Counted from the first letter of the stretch, positions 16,770 through 23,987 are shown. The stretch is DNA of 64,000 bases from Bacillus sp. B15-48 (GCF_016879755.1 NZ_WOFU01000001.1:868001-932000), one strand, 5' to 3'. Translations and numbers: made by a program. The notes: generated by a model not told the origin, from the sequence alone.

Positions 16770-18299
16770 CTATTTTTCCCGCGCAATGCCCTGTGCTTTT
16801 TGCACACTCCATCTCCTTAAATGAAAAGCTTCCCAGATGGACGTGTCCGTGACCTTGTCTTCCCCTGCCAAATCGGAAATCGTTCGTGCCAGCCGGAAAA
16901 TTTTAATTTGCACACGGTTGCTCCAGTTTTCCTTTGCCGCTACTTTTGTGAGCAATTTTTGCTGCTCAGTTGTTAACGGACTGCATTCTCTCAACAGTTC
17001 AAACGGGACCTTTGCATTTGAGACTTCCAATCCATAGCGCTCATACTGAAGTTCACGCGCTTTTTCTACTCGAGTGCGGATGTCTCTTGACGGCTCAGCT
17101 AATTTCTCCATTTGATCAAAGGGAACTAACTGTAACGATAATAAAATATCAATCCTGTCGTAAACAGGTCCTGACAAGCGGTTTCGGTACGTATGAATTT
17201 GCTTCGGCGAACAAGTACAATAATGCAAATTTGAACCTAAATAGCCACAAGGGCACGGATTCATTGCCGCGACTAAAAGAAAAGATGATGGATAAACAAC
17301 CGTTGAATGGGCGCGGCTAATCGTGACTGTGCCTGATTCGAGCGGTTGCCGCAACATATCAAGTGTTTTCTTCGGGAACTCGGCAATTTCATCGAGGAAT
17401 AACACCCCACGATGGGCGAGTGAAATCTCCCCGGGACGTGGCGAAGAACCGCCTCCAATAATGGCAACCGACGAAGCCGAATGATGCGGATGACGAAAAG
17501 GGACCGATTGAAACGACTGTCTCTTCTCTCCTGCTAACTGGTAAAGACTAATCACCTCCAACTGAGCCTTCTTCGTTAATCCCGGAAGAATCGACGGCAA
17601 TGTTTCTGCCAGCAAGCTCTTCCCGCAGCCTGGCGGACCAGTCATGAACAGATTATGTTCTCCAGCTGCGGCAATCTCCATTGCTCGCCTCGCGTTTTCA
17701 TGGCCAATTACGTCACGGAAATCTTTTTGATGTGGAGTTTGGAATGAAGGAACAACAAGCGATTGAGGAGGGACGAAGGAAAGACTTTCTTGCCCGGCAA
17801 GATGGTTGACGACGTCTTCAATATGATGAACAACGATGCATTCTATGCCTTCAAACATATCAAGTGGAATTTGGGAATCATGTGGAAAATAGACTTTTTT
17901 CATTCCGAGTTGTTTTGCTGCGATCAACGCTGGCAGCATCCCCTCCGCCCGTTTCACGCAACCTTTCAATGTCAGCGCCCCAATAAACGCCGTATCCTCA
18001 GTAATCTCGGTTTTGACGACATTCAACTCCTTTAACGCCGCAATCGCAATCGCTAAGTCAAATAATGGACCATTCTTCTTTTGTTCTGACGGAGACAAAC
18101 TCACGACCACCTTCTGATCGGTCACATCCGCAGCAAAATGATCAATCGCCGCAAGCACCCGTTCGTTCGACTCTTTCACCGAGGCATCCGGCAAACCAAT
18201 AACAGTCACCGACTCTGTTCCAGGCGTAATCCTCACCTCCACTTCGACAAGATAGCCCTCAAGCCCTTTCAAGCCGATGCTAGAAACTTGAACAGTCAT
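16770..18299 (-). CDS. comM: YifB/ComM family Mg-chelatase-like AAA+ ATPase
   Basis: A 509-residue protein with an N-terminal Lon-protease-fold (ChlI) domain (residues 1-170: VSSIGLKGLEGYLVEVEV, VIGLPDASVKESNERV, VSLSPSEQKKNGPLFDLA), an AAA+ core with Walker A GPPGCGKS at 221-228, Walker B VLFLDEIAEF at about 299-308, a Cys-rich insert (NPCPCGY...CTCSPKQ) and a C-terminal helical lid. Proteobacterial ComM is a branch-migration helicase used in natural transformation. The Bacillus homologue is less studied. The gene lies between CoiA/ComK-like genes and a RAYT transposase and is probably transcribed alone or with the latter (34 bp upstream). Symbol given by family. Confidence 0.85.
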   Translation of the reverse strand: MTVQVSSIGLKGLEGYLVEVEVRITPGTESVTVIGLPDASVKESNERVLAAIDHFAADVTDQKVVVSLSPSEQKKNGPLFDLAIAIAALKELNVVKTEITEDTAFIGALTLKGCVKRAEGMLPALIAAKQLGMKKVYFPHDSQIPLDMFEGIECIVVHHIEDVVNHLAGQESLSFVPPQSLVVPSFQTPHQKDFRDVIGHENARRAMEIAAAGEHNLFMTGPPGCGKSLLAETLPSILPGLTKKAQLEVISLYQLAGEKRQSFQSVPFRHPHHSASSVAIIGGGSSPRPGEISLAHRGVLFLDEIAEFPKKTLDMLRQPLESGTVTISRAHSTVVYPSSFLLVAAMNPCPCGYLGSNLHYCTCSPKQIHTYRNRLSGPVYDRIDILLSLQLVPFDQMEKLAEPSRDIRTRVEKARELQYERYGLEVSNAKVPFELLRECSPLTTEQQKLLTKVAAKENWSNRVQIKIFRLARTISDLAGEDKVTDTSIWEAFHLRRWSVQKAQGIAREK

Positions 18300-18333
18300 A
18301 TCAATCCCTCCAACTATGAAATTTTTATGTTGA

Positions 18334-18891
18334 TTACTGAATCATATTAGGAGCACTCGCCTGCCCCTCAACGTATTTGCGGTAATTTTCTCTATGTGGT
18401 TCTGGAAATTGAGCTAGAATTTTTGTGGTTGTAATAAGAGGATGTAAGTCCGTTGAAAGATAAGCAGAATAGCTGCTCCAAGGATAATCAAAAGGCTTTT
18501 CAACCATATTAGCTTCGACAGGGTTTAAATGAATATAGCGACTGACTTCTAAAAAGTAGTCTGCAGTCTCAATAATTTCAGCACCATAACGCCCTTGAAA
18601 GACATGTCCGACAAGATGATGGCGCTTATTAAAATACATCGCATACTGAGAATTGAGCATTTTCATCATTTCTTTAGGGTGGTGATCAATGGTTTCAATT
18701 TGGAGATGAAGATGGTTTGTCATGAGGCAATAAGCATGGAGATAAAAAGGAAAATGGCTGCGGACTTCTTGCAAAATTTCTAAATACGCTTGGTGATCAA
18801 AATCATCGTAAAAAATCGCAGCCCGACGATTTCCCCGACACGTAATATGATAGTTGGCACCAGGGTACCAAATGCGTTGCTTTCTAGACAA
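18334..18891 (-). CDS. RAYT: REP-associated tyrosine transposase (Y1_Tnp)
   Basis: 185 residues with the IS200-like Y1 HuH fold. It opens MSRKQRIWYPGANYHITCRG, the HuH pair is in LMTNHLHLQIET, and the catalytic-Tyr helix region is LNSQYAMYFNKRHHLVGHVF, followed by QGRYGAEII and the VSRYIHLNPVEANMV motif typical of RAYTs. No flanking IS terminal repeats are seen, so it is a single-copy host-type transposase rather than an insertion sequence. RAYTs are thought to mobilise short palindromic REP elements, and many such palindromes surround it (REP-A, REP-B). It lies 34 bp upstream of the YifB gene. Confidence 0.88.
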   Translation of the reverse strand: MSRKQRIWYPGANYHITCRGNRRAAIFYDDFDHQAYLEILQEVRSHFPFYLHAYCLMTNHLHLQIETIDHHPKEMMKMLNSQYAMYFNKRHHLVGHVFQGRYGAEIIETADYFLEVSRYIHLNPVEANMVEKPFDYPWSSYSAYLSTDLHPLITTTKILAQFPEPHRENYRKYVEGQASAPNMIQ

Positions 18892-18984
18892 TCCCGTATC
18901 ACACCTTTCTTCGCATTTACTCCTTACTCTTATTCGACAAATCTCGCACCATCCCTGCTTGCTTTATAAAATATTTTAAAATAC

Positions 18985-19020
18985 CAATGCTTTACACTTT
19001 TATCAGGGCGGGGGACCCCA
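18985..19020. repeat. REP-A copy upstream of the RAYT gene
   Basis: AATGCTTTACACTTTTATCAGGGCGGGGGACCCCA: the GGGG/CCCC palindrome with the ACGCTTTACACTTTTATC-type arm of REP-A. It is the copy closest to the RAYT start (about 95 bp upstream). Confidence 0.7.
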
Positions 19021-19055
19021 GAGCTCAGAACTTCGACCAAAACTCTCGAAAACGA

Positions 19056-19083
19056 TTGACCATACAAAACACCATATTATAAT
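19056..19083 (+). promoter_or_regulatory. Strong sigma-A-like promoter
   Basis: TTGACC (19056-19061), a 16-bp spacer, then TATAAT (19078-19083). It reads to the right into a 150-bp stretch without a convincing gene that ends in an intrinsic terminator. Confidence 0.6.
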
Positions 19084-19089
19084 AAATGT

Positions 19090-19242
19090 ATAGAGGGAAC
19101 GTGGTACTTCTCTCTCCCGCCCAGGGGCACATTCTGTGTAAAATAATATTGTGGAGTATCCCGCTGGAGATGGTCCAGCAGTGTCGCAAACAAAAGGAAA
19201 CAGTAGCGATTTATGCAGCTGTTCCCTTTTGTTTTTTAAAAT
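19090..19242 (+). ncRNA. Candidate small RNA with own promoter and terminator
   Basis: The promoter at 19056 would start transcription near 19090. The sequence holds a CTGGA-GATGG-TCCAG stem around 19166-19181 and ends with a terminator: AAACAAAAGG and AACAG pair with CTGTT and CCTTTTGTTT (about 19190-19238), then T residues. An open frame from the ATG at 19086 has no ribosome site and runs through the terminator into REP-A, so it is not credible. No known RNA family was recognised. Confidence 0.45.
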
Positions 19243-19243
19243 A

Positions 19244-19295
19244 TCACTTTAACACACTAACGCTGCACACTTTAGCTGAGCGGGGGTCTGACCCC
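19244..19295. repeat. REP-A, full-length copy
   Basis: TCACTTTAACACACTAACGC, then TGCACACTTTAGCTGAGC and the hairpin GGGGTC-T-GACCCC. One of four nearly identical 52-bp copies (also 20741, 23531, 24708). Confidence 0.85.
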
Positions 19296-19322
19296 ATAAT
19301 TCCATCTAATTCCACATCAAGC

Positions 19323-19997
19323 CTACATATTCGATATCAAAACAAGCAGGAAAATAATCACAAGTATGTCTGCAACTATAGTAGTGAGAATAAATGGAAT
19401 AATTCCGATAAAACTGTCCTTTTTCATGATTCCTTTTATGATAATGAATCCAAAGGCAATACCCGGGATAGTTCCTACTCCAGTAAAAGATAAAATAATA
19501 CAAATCGTCAGCAATATTCCCAAAAGGCCCATTTTTAAATAATCGAATATATTAATTCTAGGTTTTTCTCTTTCGCCAACCAAAATAGCCCTACCAGTTT
19601 CATAGGTTGTATCGGCAGCAGTGAAGGCAAATTCAATCACTTTACCAAGCAGATCATCGAGAGACATGTCTGCATATTTTTTCGCTTGTGTTTTCGCTCT
19701 CTGCTGAGAGGAATAATAACTATTGTGATCATTTCTTCGTTGCTGATTATAGCTAGAATTATGCGCGCTAGAAGTACCATACCCTAGGAGGCGGTCATAA
19801 TTCGCCCTAGCACTTGGGTCCTTTAATACTTCATATGCTTCACCAATTTCAATAAACCTCTGATGGGCATCAGGTGCATGATTAATATCCGGATGATAGG
19901 TTTTTGCCAGCTTCTTAAATGCCTTCTTAATATCCTCACCCGTCGCACTACGAGATACCCCTAGTACAGAATAATAATTTTTTAATTTAGTAGACAT
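19323..19997 (-). CDS. J-domain (DnaJ-like) protein with C-terminal membrane segments
   Basis: 224 residues. Residues 6-70 are a canonical J-domain: [23 protein letters not shown] at 35-37, then [21 protein letters not shown] linker rich in Ser, Asn and Gln follows. The C-terminus has two hydrophobic stretches ([20 protein letters not shown] and a final [18 protein letters not shown]) that should anchor it in the membrane. There is no Gly/Phe or zinc domain, so this is a type III J-protein recruiting DnaK to the membrane. It overlaps by 11 bp an upstream gene for a CxxC protein, implying translational coupling. Confidence 0.82.
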   Translation of the reverse strand: MSTKLKNYYSVLGVSRSATGEDIKKAFKKLAKTYHPDINHAPDAHQRFIEIGEAYEVLKDPSARANYDRLLGYGTSSAHNSSYNQQRRNDHNSYYSSQQRAKTQAKKYADMSLDDLLGKVIEFAFTAADTTYETGRAILVGEREKPRINIFDYLKMGLLGILLTICIILSFTGVGTIPGIAFGFIIIKGIMKKDSFIGIIPFILTTIVADILVIIFLLVLISNM

Positions 19998-20208
19998 TAT
20001 TCACAATCCTTTTTAGAATCTTTGTATTGCTAAAATCATACCGTTGTTTAAAAGCATTCCTCATCATCTCAAATAGTTCTGTTTCAGAAACCTTTTCAGA
20101 AGTACACAATTTTTGACTAGCCATTCCTCTTCTATATCCCCATGTAGCGGGGGCTTGATCGAGGTGAAAGGTTTCTCCACACAAACCACAAATAATCCTT
20201 TTTGACAT
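19987..20208 (-). CDS. Small CxxC protein coupled to the DnaJ-like gene (73 aa)
   Basis: The start at [20 protein letters not shown] (20208) is chosen because GAGAGAGGTG lies just upstream. A longer in-frame start at 20253 falls inside a REP-A copy. One CxxC pair (CGLCG) plus one more Cys (KLCTSE) suggest a small zinc ribbon with an incomplete second knuckle. Its 3' end overlaps the DnaJ-like start. The family is unknown. Confidence 0.6.
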   Translation of the reverse strand: MSKRIICGLCGETFHLDQAPATWGYRRGMASQKLCTSEKVSETELFEMMRNAFKQRYDFSNTKILKRIVNNVY

Positions 20209-20227
20209 GGACACCTCTCTCCGCTTG

Positions 20228-20247
20228 TGAGCGGGGGGCTGACCCAT
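20228..20247. repeat. Degenerate REP-A end
   Basis: GAGCGGGGGGCTGACCCATG, a decayed GGGGTCTGACCCC palindrome directly before the CxxC gene. Confidence 0.55.
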
Positions 20248-20339
20248 GGCCACAGTGACGTGTCCCTTAACACATACATTGCTAAGTCATAGAAGAATCA
20301 TGTATAATAAATATAGAAATTAAAAATAATAAGAAATGA

Positions 20340-20475
20340 TTGGGCGCGCTAACACTCGATCAAAGCAGCTACATGCCGCATGAAGAGCGGCTGACCAATT
20401 GAATATGAAGTTTTACAAAAGAAGTAATTACCCAACTCTTTGGTCGGAGCGGTGGGCGATTACTTCTTTTTTCTA
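20340..20475 (+). ncRNA. Antisense antitoxin RNA of Hol-Tox module 1
   Basis: Plus-strand sequence CTAACACTCGATCAAAG, CTACATGCCGCATGAAGAGC and GGCTGACCAA ends in a terminator whose arms AAAAGAAGTAAT and ATTACTTCTTTT (20417-20470) enclose CTTTGGTCGG. The last 15 bp overlap the toxin 3' end on the other strand, so the hairpin would end both convergent transcripts. TATAAT at 20303 is a possible promoter element. Homologous RNA sequence occurs at 20871, 11130 and 23370. Confidence 0.6.
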
Positions 20476-20573
20476 TTGGTGACGAGTGCGATGATTGCCA
20501 CAATCGTCGTTAACATTGTGGCAAGAAAAATGCCAAATTGAAATAGCTTGTTCATTGCTTTATATGTCACCAT
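20460..20573 (-). CDS. Hol-Tox family type I toxin peptide, copy 1 (37 aa)
   Basis: The peptide starts MVTYKAMNKLFQFGIFLATM, continues with a hydrophobic stretch (LTTIVAIIALVTN) and ends RKKK. The M-x-TY-x-A-M opening, single membrane helix and basic tail are the Hol-Tox (putative holin-like toxin) pattern of Bacillus. AAAGGGGGTG precedes the ATG. The 5' leader contains the perfect 10-bp stem GTAGTTGCTA/TAGCAACTAC near 20624-20652, which may hide the start region. The antisense RNA overlaps the 3' end, as in TxpA/RatA-type systems. Confidence 0.75.
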   Translation of the reverse strand: MVTYKAMNKLFQFGIFLATMLTTIVAIIALVTNRKKK

Positions 20574-20740
20574 GTCGAACACCCCCTTTCTTACAGGGAG
20601 TACCTACCGCCCATCCTCTTTATGTAGTTGCTAATATGATTGTAGCAACTACACATGCATAATTCTATTAAAATTTCATCGAGCACTTACATTCTAGCTG
20701 CTATCCAATAATGGAATAGCAGCTTATTTTATTTCAAACA

Positions 20741-20792
20741 TCACTTTAACACACTAACGCTGCACACTTTAGCTGAGCGGGGGTCTGACCCC
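20741..20792. repeat. REP-A, full-length copy between the two Hol-Tox modules
   Basis: The same 52-bp sequence as 19244-19295, including GGGGTC-T-GACCCC at the right end. Confidence 0.85.
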
Positions 20793-20858
20793 AAAAATTA
20801 GTTTAAAAATTAGTTTTATTTAAAAGGCTTTTTGTGTATAATAATATTTGAAGGAACG

Positions 20859-21008
20859 TATAATAAAAATTGACCGAGTGCGGCAAACACTCAGTCAAAA
20901 CAACTACACGCCGCATGAAGAGCGGCTGACCCAAAATTAAAAAGATGTATCGAAAAAAGTAACAACCCTTTAACCTTTGGTCGGGAGCAGGGCGGTTACT
21001 TTTTTCTA
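20859..21008 (+). ncRNA. Antisense antitoxin RNA of Hol-Tox module 2, with promoter
   Basis: TATAAT at 20859-20864 is followed by a likely start near 20871 (TTGACCGAGTG). The RNA carries CACGCCGCATGAAGAGCGGC, whose GCCGC...GCGGC arms form a hairpin, and ends in AAAAAAGTAAC...GTTACTTTTTT (20953-21006). The terminator overlaps the toxin stop on the minus strand. Copies at 11130 and 23370 keep the same AGAAAGAACATAA-TTGACCG start region, so the promoter end is conserved. Confidence 0.65.
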
Positions 21009-21097
21009 TTTTTGACAATCATTATGATAACTGTAATCACTCCAATTAGAACTAAATTAGATTGAAATGCTACAGACATTGCCTCATATGTCGTCAT
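20996..21097 (-). CDS. Hol-Tox family type I toxin peptide, copy 2 (33 aa)
   Basis: The product is MTTYEAMSVAFQSNLVLIGV followed by ITVIIMIVKNRKK. The MTTYEA start, one hydrophobic helix and KNRKK tail are a near-textbook Hol-Tox sequence. The start is fixed by AAGGGAGGTGGGAAT before the ATG. The leader shares the GTTGCTAC-GTAGCAAC stem with copy 1. It probably acts at the membrane and is silenced by the overlapping antisense RNA. Too short for most gene finders. Confidence 0.8.
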   Translation of the reverse strand: MTTYEAMSVAFQSNLVLIGVITVIIMIVKNRKK

Positions 21098-21287
21098 ATT
21101 CCCACCTCCCTTCTTTAGGGAGATGGTCAACCGCCCATCCGCTTTATGTAGTTGCTAGTATGATTGTAGCAACATCAAACATAAAAATCTATTAAAATTA
21201 AACTTATTATTCACGAAAATCAACAAATACCAATATCCTATTTTTTAAATGTCTATAATGTTTTTGTGCAAGGAGGAGGATGTTGAA

Positions 21288-21368
21288 ATGCTTTCAGAAG
21301 CTTTAGAAAGCGAGTTGTCCTCTTTGAATAAGAAACACATTTCAAAAGCATTGAAACAAGTTAATTGA
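21288..21368 (+). CDS. Possible 26-aa peptide or 5' remnant of a lost gene
   Basis: MLSEALESELSSLNKKHISK then ALKQVN and stop, with a perfect AAGGAGGAGGATG ribosome site and TATAAT 35 bp upstream (21254). After the TGA the same frame continues open for 11 codons. Signals are strong but the peptide has no known family, so it may be a real micro-protein or the start of a truncated gene. Confidence 0.4.
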   Translation: MLSEALESELSSLNKKHISKALKQVN

Positions 21369-21477
21369 TTCAAAATGGGAAGCTTTCAAAAAGGTATACT
21401 CTAACAAATAGTTAATTTTTAATGTAATACATACGATTGAAAAAACAAATAAACAGCTGTAATCACTTTTGCATCAA

Positions 21478-21530
21478 CCACTTTAACACAATAACGCTTT
21501 ACACTTATATCAGTGCGGGGGACTGACACC
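21478..21530. repeat. REP-A variant
   Basis: CCACTTTAACACAATAACGC, TTTACACTTATATCAGTGC, GGGGGACTGACACC. It is a subtype with CTGACACC instead of CTGACCCC, like the 12045 copy. It ends 5 bp before the stop of the sigma-like gene. Confidence 0.8.
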
Positions 21531-21535
21531 AAGGG

Positions 21536-21889
21536 TTAATATAAAAACTCCCGAATAGCTGTTGATATTCGCCTCTCTGCCTTATTTCTTATTTGCGATG
21601 CACGAGAACTGGAAAGTCCAAAGTGATCTCCCATTTCCTTAAGTGACGGTATTTCACCTTTTAATCCATATTGGAAGTCTAGTATTGTTTTTTCTCTTTC
21701 CTTTAGACAGTCTCTATAATGGTGATAGACTCGGATAAACCTTTTGTACTGTTGCGAATCCTGCTCCTTAAGCAAAGGGTAGTATGGCTTTAACTTTCCA
21801 ATTTTAGGTTTGTAAGATGGACCGTAACTAGAACCAATCATATCCAAATAAAATAACACATCTTCTTTCGATATTTCCTGTTCACCCAT
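21536..21889 (-). CDS. Sigma-70 region 4-like HTH regulator (117 aa)
   Basis: The C-terminal half reads like a sigma region 4 helix-turn-helix: LKEREKTILDFQYGLKGEIP, then SLKEMGDHFGLSSSRASQIR and NKAERRISTAIREFL. No region 2 is present, so it is not a complete sigma factor. It could be a phage- or island-derived transcription activator or an anti-sigma partner. The N-terminal half (YLDMIGSSYGPSYKPKIGKL) is unassigned. The ATG lacks a strong ribosome site. Stand-alone, with a REP-A directly downstream. Confidence 0.65.
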   Translation of the reverse strand: MGEQEISKEDVLFYLDMIGSSYGPSYKPKIGKLKPYYPLLKEQDSQQYKRFIRVYHHYRDCLKEREKTILDFQYGLKGEIPSLKEMGDHFGLSSSRASQIRNKAERRISTAIREFLY

Positions 21890-21963
21890 TAAACTAGCAC
21901 CTCAGCTTAATAACAATATTATAAATACACATATAAATAGTTTAGCAAATTACTGAGGATTGT

Positions 21964-22185
21964 TTAATTAAATTTAATGTACCCTTCAAACCCTGCTGCC
22001 TTCACTTTCTTTAAAAGAGCCTCAGCATTAGCTTATTTGAAAAAGCTCCAACCTGTACCCGATAAAAGGTGCCCTTGCTAGGTGGCCCAGCTTTTTCAAA
22101 CTTAGCACCTACAACAGTTAGATCATCTTTATCAACCCTACTCATAATCCCAGAAGACTCTTTTCCTTTTCCTTGTTTACTTTTC
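21964..22185 (-). pseudogene. SPOR-domain end of a cell-wall amidase/endolysin, frameshifted
   Basis: Minus-strand translation gives SSGIMSRVDKDDLTVVGAKF then GPPSKGTFYRVQVGAFSNK, and after a one-base slip NAEALLKKVKAAGFEGYIKF and stop. Phage-type N-acetylmuramoyl-L-alanine amidases of Bacillus end in this SPOR motif (YRVQVGAFS...A..L...GF). The catalytic domain is gone and upstream frames are broken, so only the 3' tail of a lysin gene remains. Confidence 0.7.
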
Positions 22186-22265
22186 TACCTGATAGAACAC
22201 ATTCCTTGCCACCTCTAATAACCGGCTTTCCACTAGATAAAACCTGAGTTACCTAAGTAGGAAGT

Positions 22266-22308
22266 AACACACGAACACTGAACACTTTAGCTGAGCGGGA
22301 TCTGACCC
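22266..22308. repeat. REP-A, slightly decayed copy
   Basis: AACACACGAACACTGAACAC, TTTAGCTGAGCGGGATCTGACCC. It has lost bases in the G run, which weakens the terminal hairpin. Confidence 0.7.
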
Positions 22309-22322
22309 AATTCCCACTTTCC

Positions 22323-22351
22323 TTATCAATCAATCCTTTATAGTGTATAAT
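22323..22351 (+). promoter_or_regulatory. Promoter of the RelBE operon
   Basis: TTATCA, a 17-bp spacer and TATAAT (22346-22351), about 33 bp before the antitoxin start. TCCTTTATAGTGTATAATAAAGGA (22334-22357) is an imperfect inverted repeat over the -10 box (TCCTTTAT/ATAAAGGA) and could be the autoregulatory operator. Confidence 0.6.
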
Positions 22352-22384
22352 AAAGGAAAATCAATCTCATTAAGAGGTGGTATA

Positions 22385-22615
22385 ATGAGTATTCGCAAAG
22401 AAGACCTTCATTTACTTGTAGACCTTGTAAACGATAACGACACTAAGCTTGTTTATGACCTTATCAGGGTTGTTATTGAAAAAGACCATGAGAAAGAAAT
22501 CATTGTTGAAGCTGATAATTCACCATTAACGGAAAAAGAAAAGAAAGTACTAAAACAAGCTGAAATTGATATTAAGAATGATGACCTTGTTGACTGGGAT
22601 GATCTTCGTGCCTAG
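22385..22615 (+). CDS. RelB/Phd-like antitoxin (76 aa)
   Basis: The start at MSIRKEDLHLLVDLVNDNDT (22385) is set by AAGAGGTGG four bases upstream. The sequence has a helical N-terminal part (KLVYDLIRVVIEKD) and an acidic C-terminal end (DIKNDDLVDWDDLRA), the layout of antitoxins whose tail wraps the toxin. The stop overlaps the start of the RelE-like gene. It should neutralise RelE and repress the shared promoter. Confidence 0.75.
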   Translation: MSIRKEDLHLLVDLVNDNDTKLVYDLIRVVIEKDHEKEIIVEADNSPLTEKEKKVLKQAEIDIKNDDLVDWDDLRA

Positions 22616-22874
22616 ATATGTAGTTAAACTAACTAAACCCGCCGTTAAATATTATGAGAAATTACCACCCAAGATAAAAAGTAAAGTCAAAGAAGTCATT
22701 AATCAACTTCGTGAAAATCCATATGCTGTCCAAAATGTAAAACCTTTAGAAGGATCCAATTATGATGATTTTCGAATCCGCATTGGATCCCTCCGTTTAT
22801 TATATCGAATACATAATGATACGTTGATTATTATTGTATTAGATATCGGACCTCGTGGAGATATTTATAAATGA
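22608..22874 (+). CDS. RelE/ParE-superfamily toxin
   Basis: About 88 residues from GTG 22608 (VPRYVVKLTKPAVKYYEKLP). The RelE core is clear: KYYEKLPPKIKSKVKEVINQ, the NPYAVQNVKPLEGSNYDDFR turn, RIRIGSLRLLYRI, and a closing IIIVLDIGPRGDIYK. RelE toxins cleave ribosome-bound mRNA and ParE toxins poison gyrase. The R-I-R-x-G-x-x-R-x-x-Y signature and the ending GPRGDIYK fit RelE. The gene overlaps the antitoxin by 8 bp, and both appear intact. Confidence 0.85.
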   Translation: MPRYVVKLTKPAVKYYEKLPPKIKSKVKEVINQLRENPYAVQNVKPLEGSNYDDFRIRIGSLRLLYRIHNDTLIIIVLDIGPRGDIYK

Positions 22875-22900
22875 TGTTCTTTAAAAAGTTGGTGATGTAA

Positions 22901-23131
22901 TTGGAGCCTATAAGAATTGAACAAGGTGACATAAAAAAAGCAATTCAATCTGGTCATTCATACATTCAAGTTGGTAAAAGAACATTTTTATTGTTGGAAG
23001 TAGAGGATTTGTGTAACGAAGGTTGTGATGAAGTGACCGATTCTGAGGAGGAAGAGCGATTAGTCGAGGCTTTAAATGAAAATAATCCAATATTATCAGA
23101 TGAAGAAATAAAAAAAATGTTAGAGAATTAA
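22901..23131 (+). CDS. Antitoxin-like protein of a second, broken TA pair (76 aa)
   Basis: Starts at TTG 22901 behind GGTGATG. The product begins MEPIRIEQGDIKKAIQSGHS, has a short beta core (YIQVGKRTFLLLEVEDL) and an acidic tail ending SDEEIKKMLEN, the usual layout of Phd/AbrB-like antitoxins followed by a RelE-type toxin. The toxin gene 3 bp downstream is frameshifted. It lies 26 bp after RelE, so it may be co-transcribed with the intact pair. Confidence 0.6.
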   Translation: MEPIRIEQGDIKKAIQSGHSYIQVGKRTFLLLEVEDLCNEGCDEVTDSEEEERLVEALNENNPILSDEEIKKMLEN

Positions 23132-23134
23132 CAT

Positions 23135-23301
23135 ATGGAAATCTTATGGAGAAAATCAGCCATTACATCTTTATTAGAATTAGATAGAGTAATGAACTCC
23201 CACCGATAGCCTCATACCTAAAAGATTCAGTTCAAACTTATTTTGAAAAACAAGACTTTTCTATTTATCGCAGGTTAACGTGCCGTAATACCCCCACTTA
23301 A
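23135..23301 (+). pseudogene. RelE-like toxin, frameshifted and truncated
   Basis: Starts MEILWRKSAITSLLELDR, then a frame slip near 23188, and continues NELPPIASYLKDSVQTYFEK and QDFSIYRRL before ending early. WRKSA...LLELDRW and the ELPPIA...YF segments match plasmid-type RelE/ParE toxins. The expected C-terminal strands with the catalytic residues are missing. Confidence 0.65.
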
Positions 23302-23367
23302 ACCCTTCACCCACATCAAAAAAAGATAGAATAATCCAAAATCCACATTTCTCCTTATATACTCTAT

Positions 23368-23452
23368 TAGAAAGAACATAATCTTGACCGACTGTGCGAA
23401 CACTCAGCCAAGACAACTACATGCGCTAGAAGAGCGTAGCAACTACATAAAC
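23368..23452 (+). ncRNA. Remnant of a Hol-Tox antisense RNA gene
   Basis: AGAAAGAACATAATCTTGACCG followed by GCGAACACTCAGCCAAGACA and CTACATGC...AAGAGCG matches the 5' half of the antisense RNAs at 20.3/20.9 kb. The terminator and the toxin gene are absent, so this is a decayed fourth copy. Confidence 0.5.
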
Positions 23453-23530
23453 AAAGCCTACTAAATATCAGCCAACCATTCAGAATATTAATAAACAAGT
23501 GATAAAAGCATTAAAACTAACTAAAAAACA

Positions 23531-23631
23531 CCACTTTAACACATTAACGCTGCACACTTTAGCTGAGCGGGGGTCTGACCCCAGAACCTTTGAGTTACTT
23601 TATTATCAATCAGGGCGGAGGACCGACCCCA
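23531..23631. repeat. REP-A full copy plus an adjacent degenerate copy
   Basis: 23531-23582 is a full-length REP-A (CCACTTTAACACATTAACGC to GGGGTCTGACCCC). A second, poor copy at 23606-23631 (ATCAGGGCGGAGGACCGACCCC) follows in the same orientation 24 bp later. Confidence 0.8.
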
Positions 23632-23696
23632 TAGCTCTGGATTAAGTGAGGTCAAAGATGATAAAATGTATTTATAAATAAAGGAGCGTGAAAACA

Positions 23697-23987
23697 ATGG
23701 CTAAGGATTCGTTTCAAGTGAATTTACCGAAAGAATTTTTACCGCTAATTAATGCCTTAGATGGTTCGAGTATTGATTCTAAAGTAAAAGTATCTTTGGC
23801 TATTGGATTATTTGTAGAGAAGCAGATCACTCTTGCAAGAGCTGCACAACTTGCTGGGAAGTCATTAGGGGAATTCATTGATATACTACGAGCAAAACAA
23901 ATCCCATGGGTGGAATACACAGAAGAACATTTGAAAGATGATAAACGAGCGATCGAGCAATTATTAGGTGAAGAAAAAAATGACTAA
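23697..23987 (+). CDS. UPF0175-family antitoxin-like protein (96 aa)
   Basis: The start at MAKDSFQVNLPKEFLPLINA (23697) follows AAAGGAG by nine bases. The protein contains VKVSLAIGLFVEKQITLARA and AAQLAGKSLGEFIDILRAKQ, the diagnostic UPF0175 segment (short HTH-like helices). It is encoded next to a DUF3368 PIN-type toxin, with an 8-bp overlap, and should act as its antitoxin and DNA-binding partner. Confidence 0.8.
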   Translation: MAKDSFQVNLPKEFLPLINALDGSSIDSKVKVSLAIGLFVEKQITLARAAQLAGKSLGEFIDILRAKQIPWVEYTEEHLKDDKRAIEQLLGEEKND

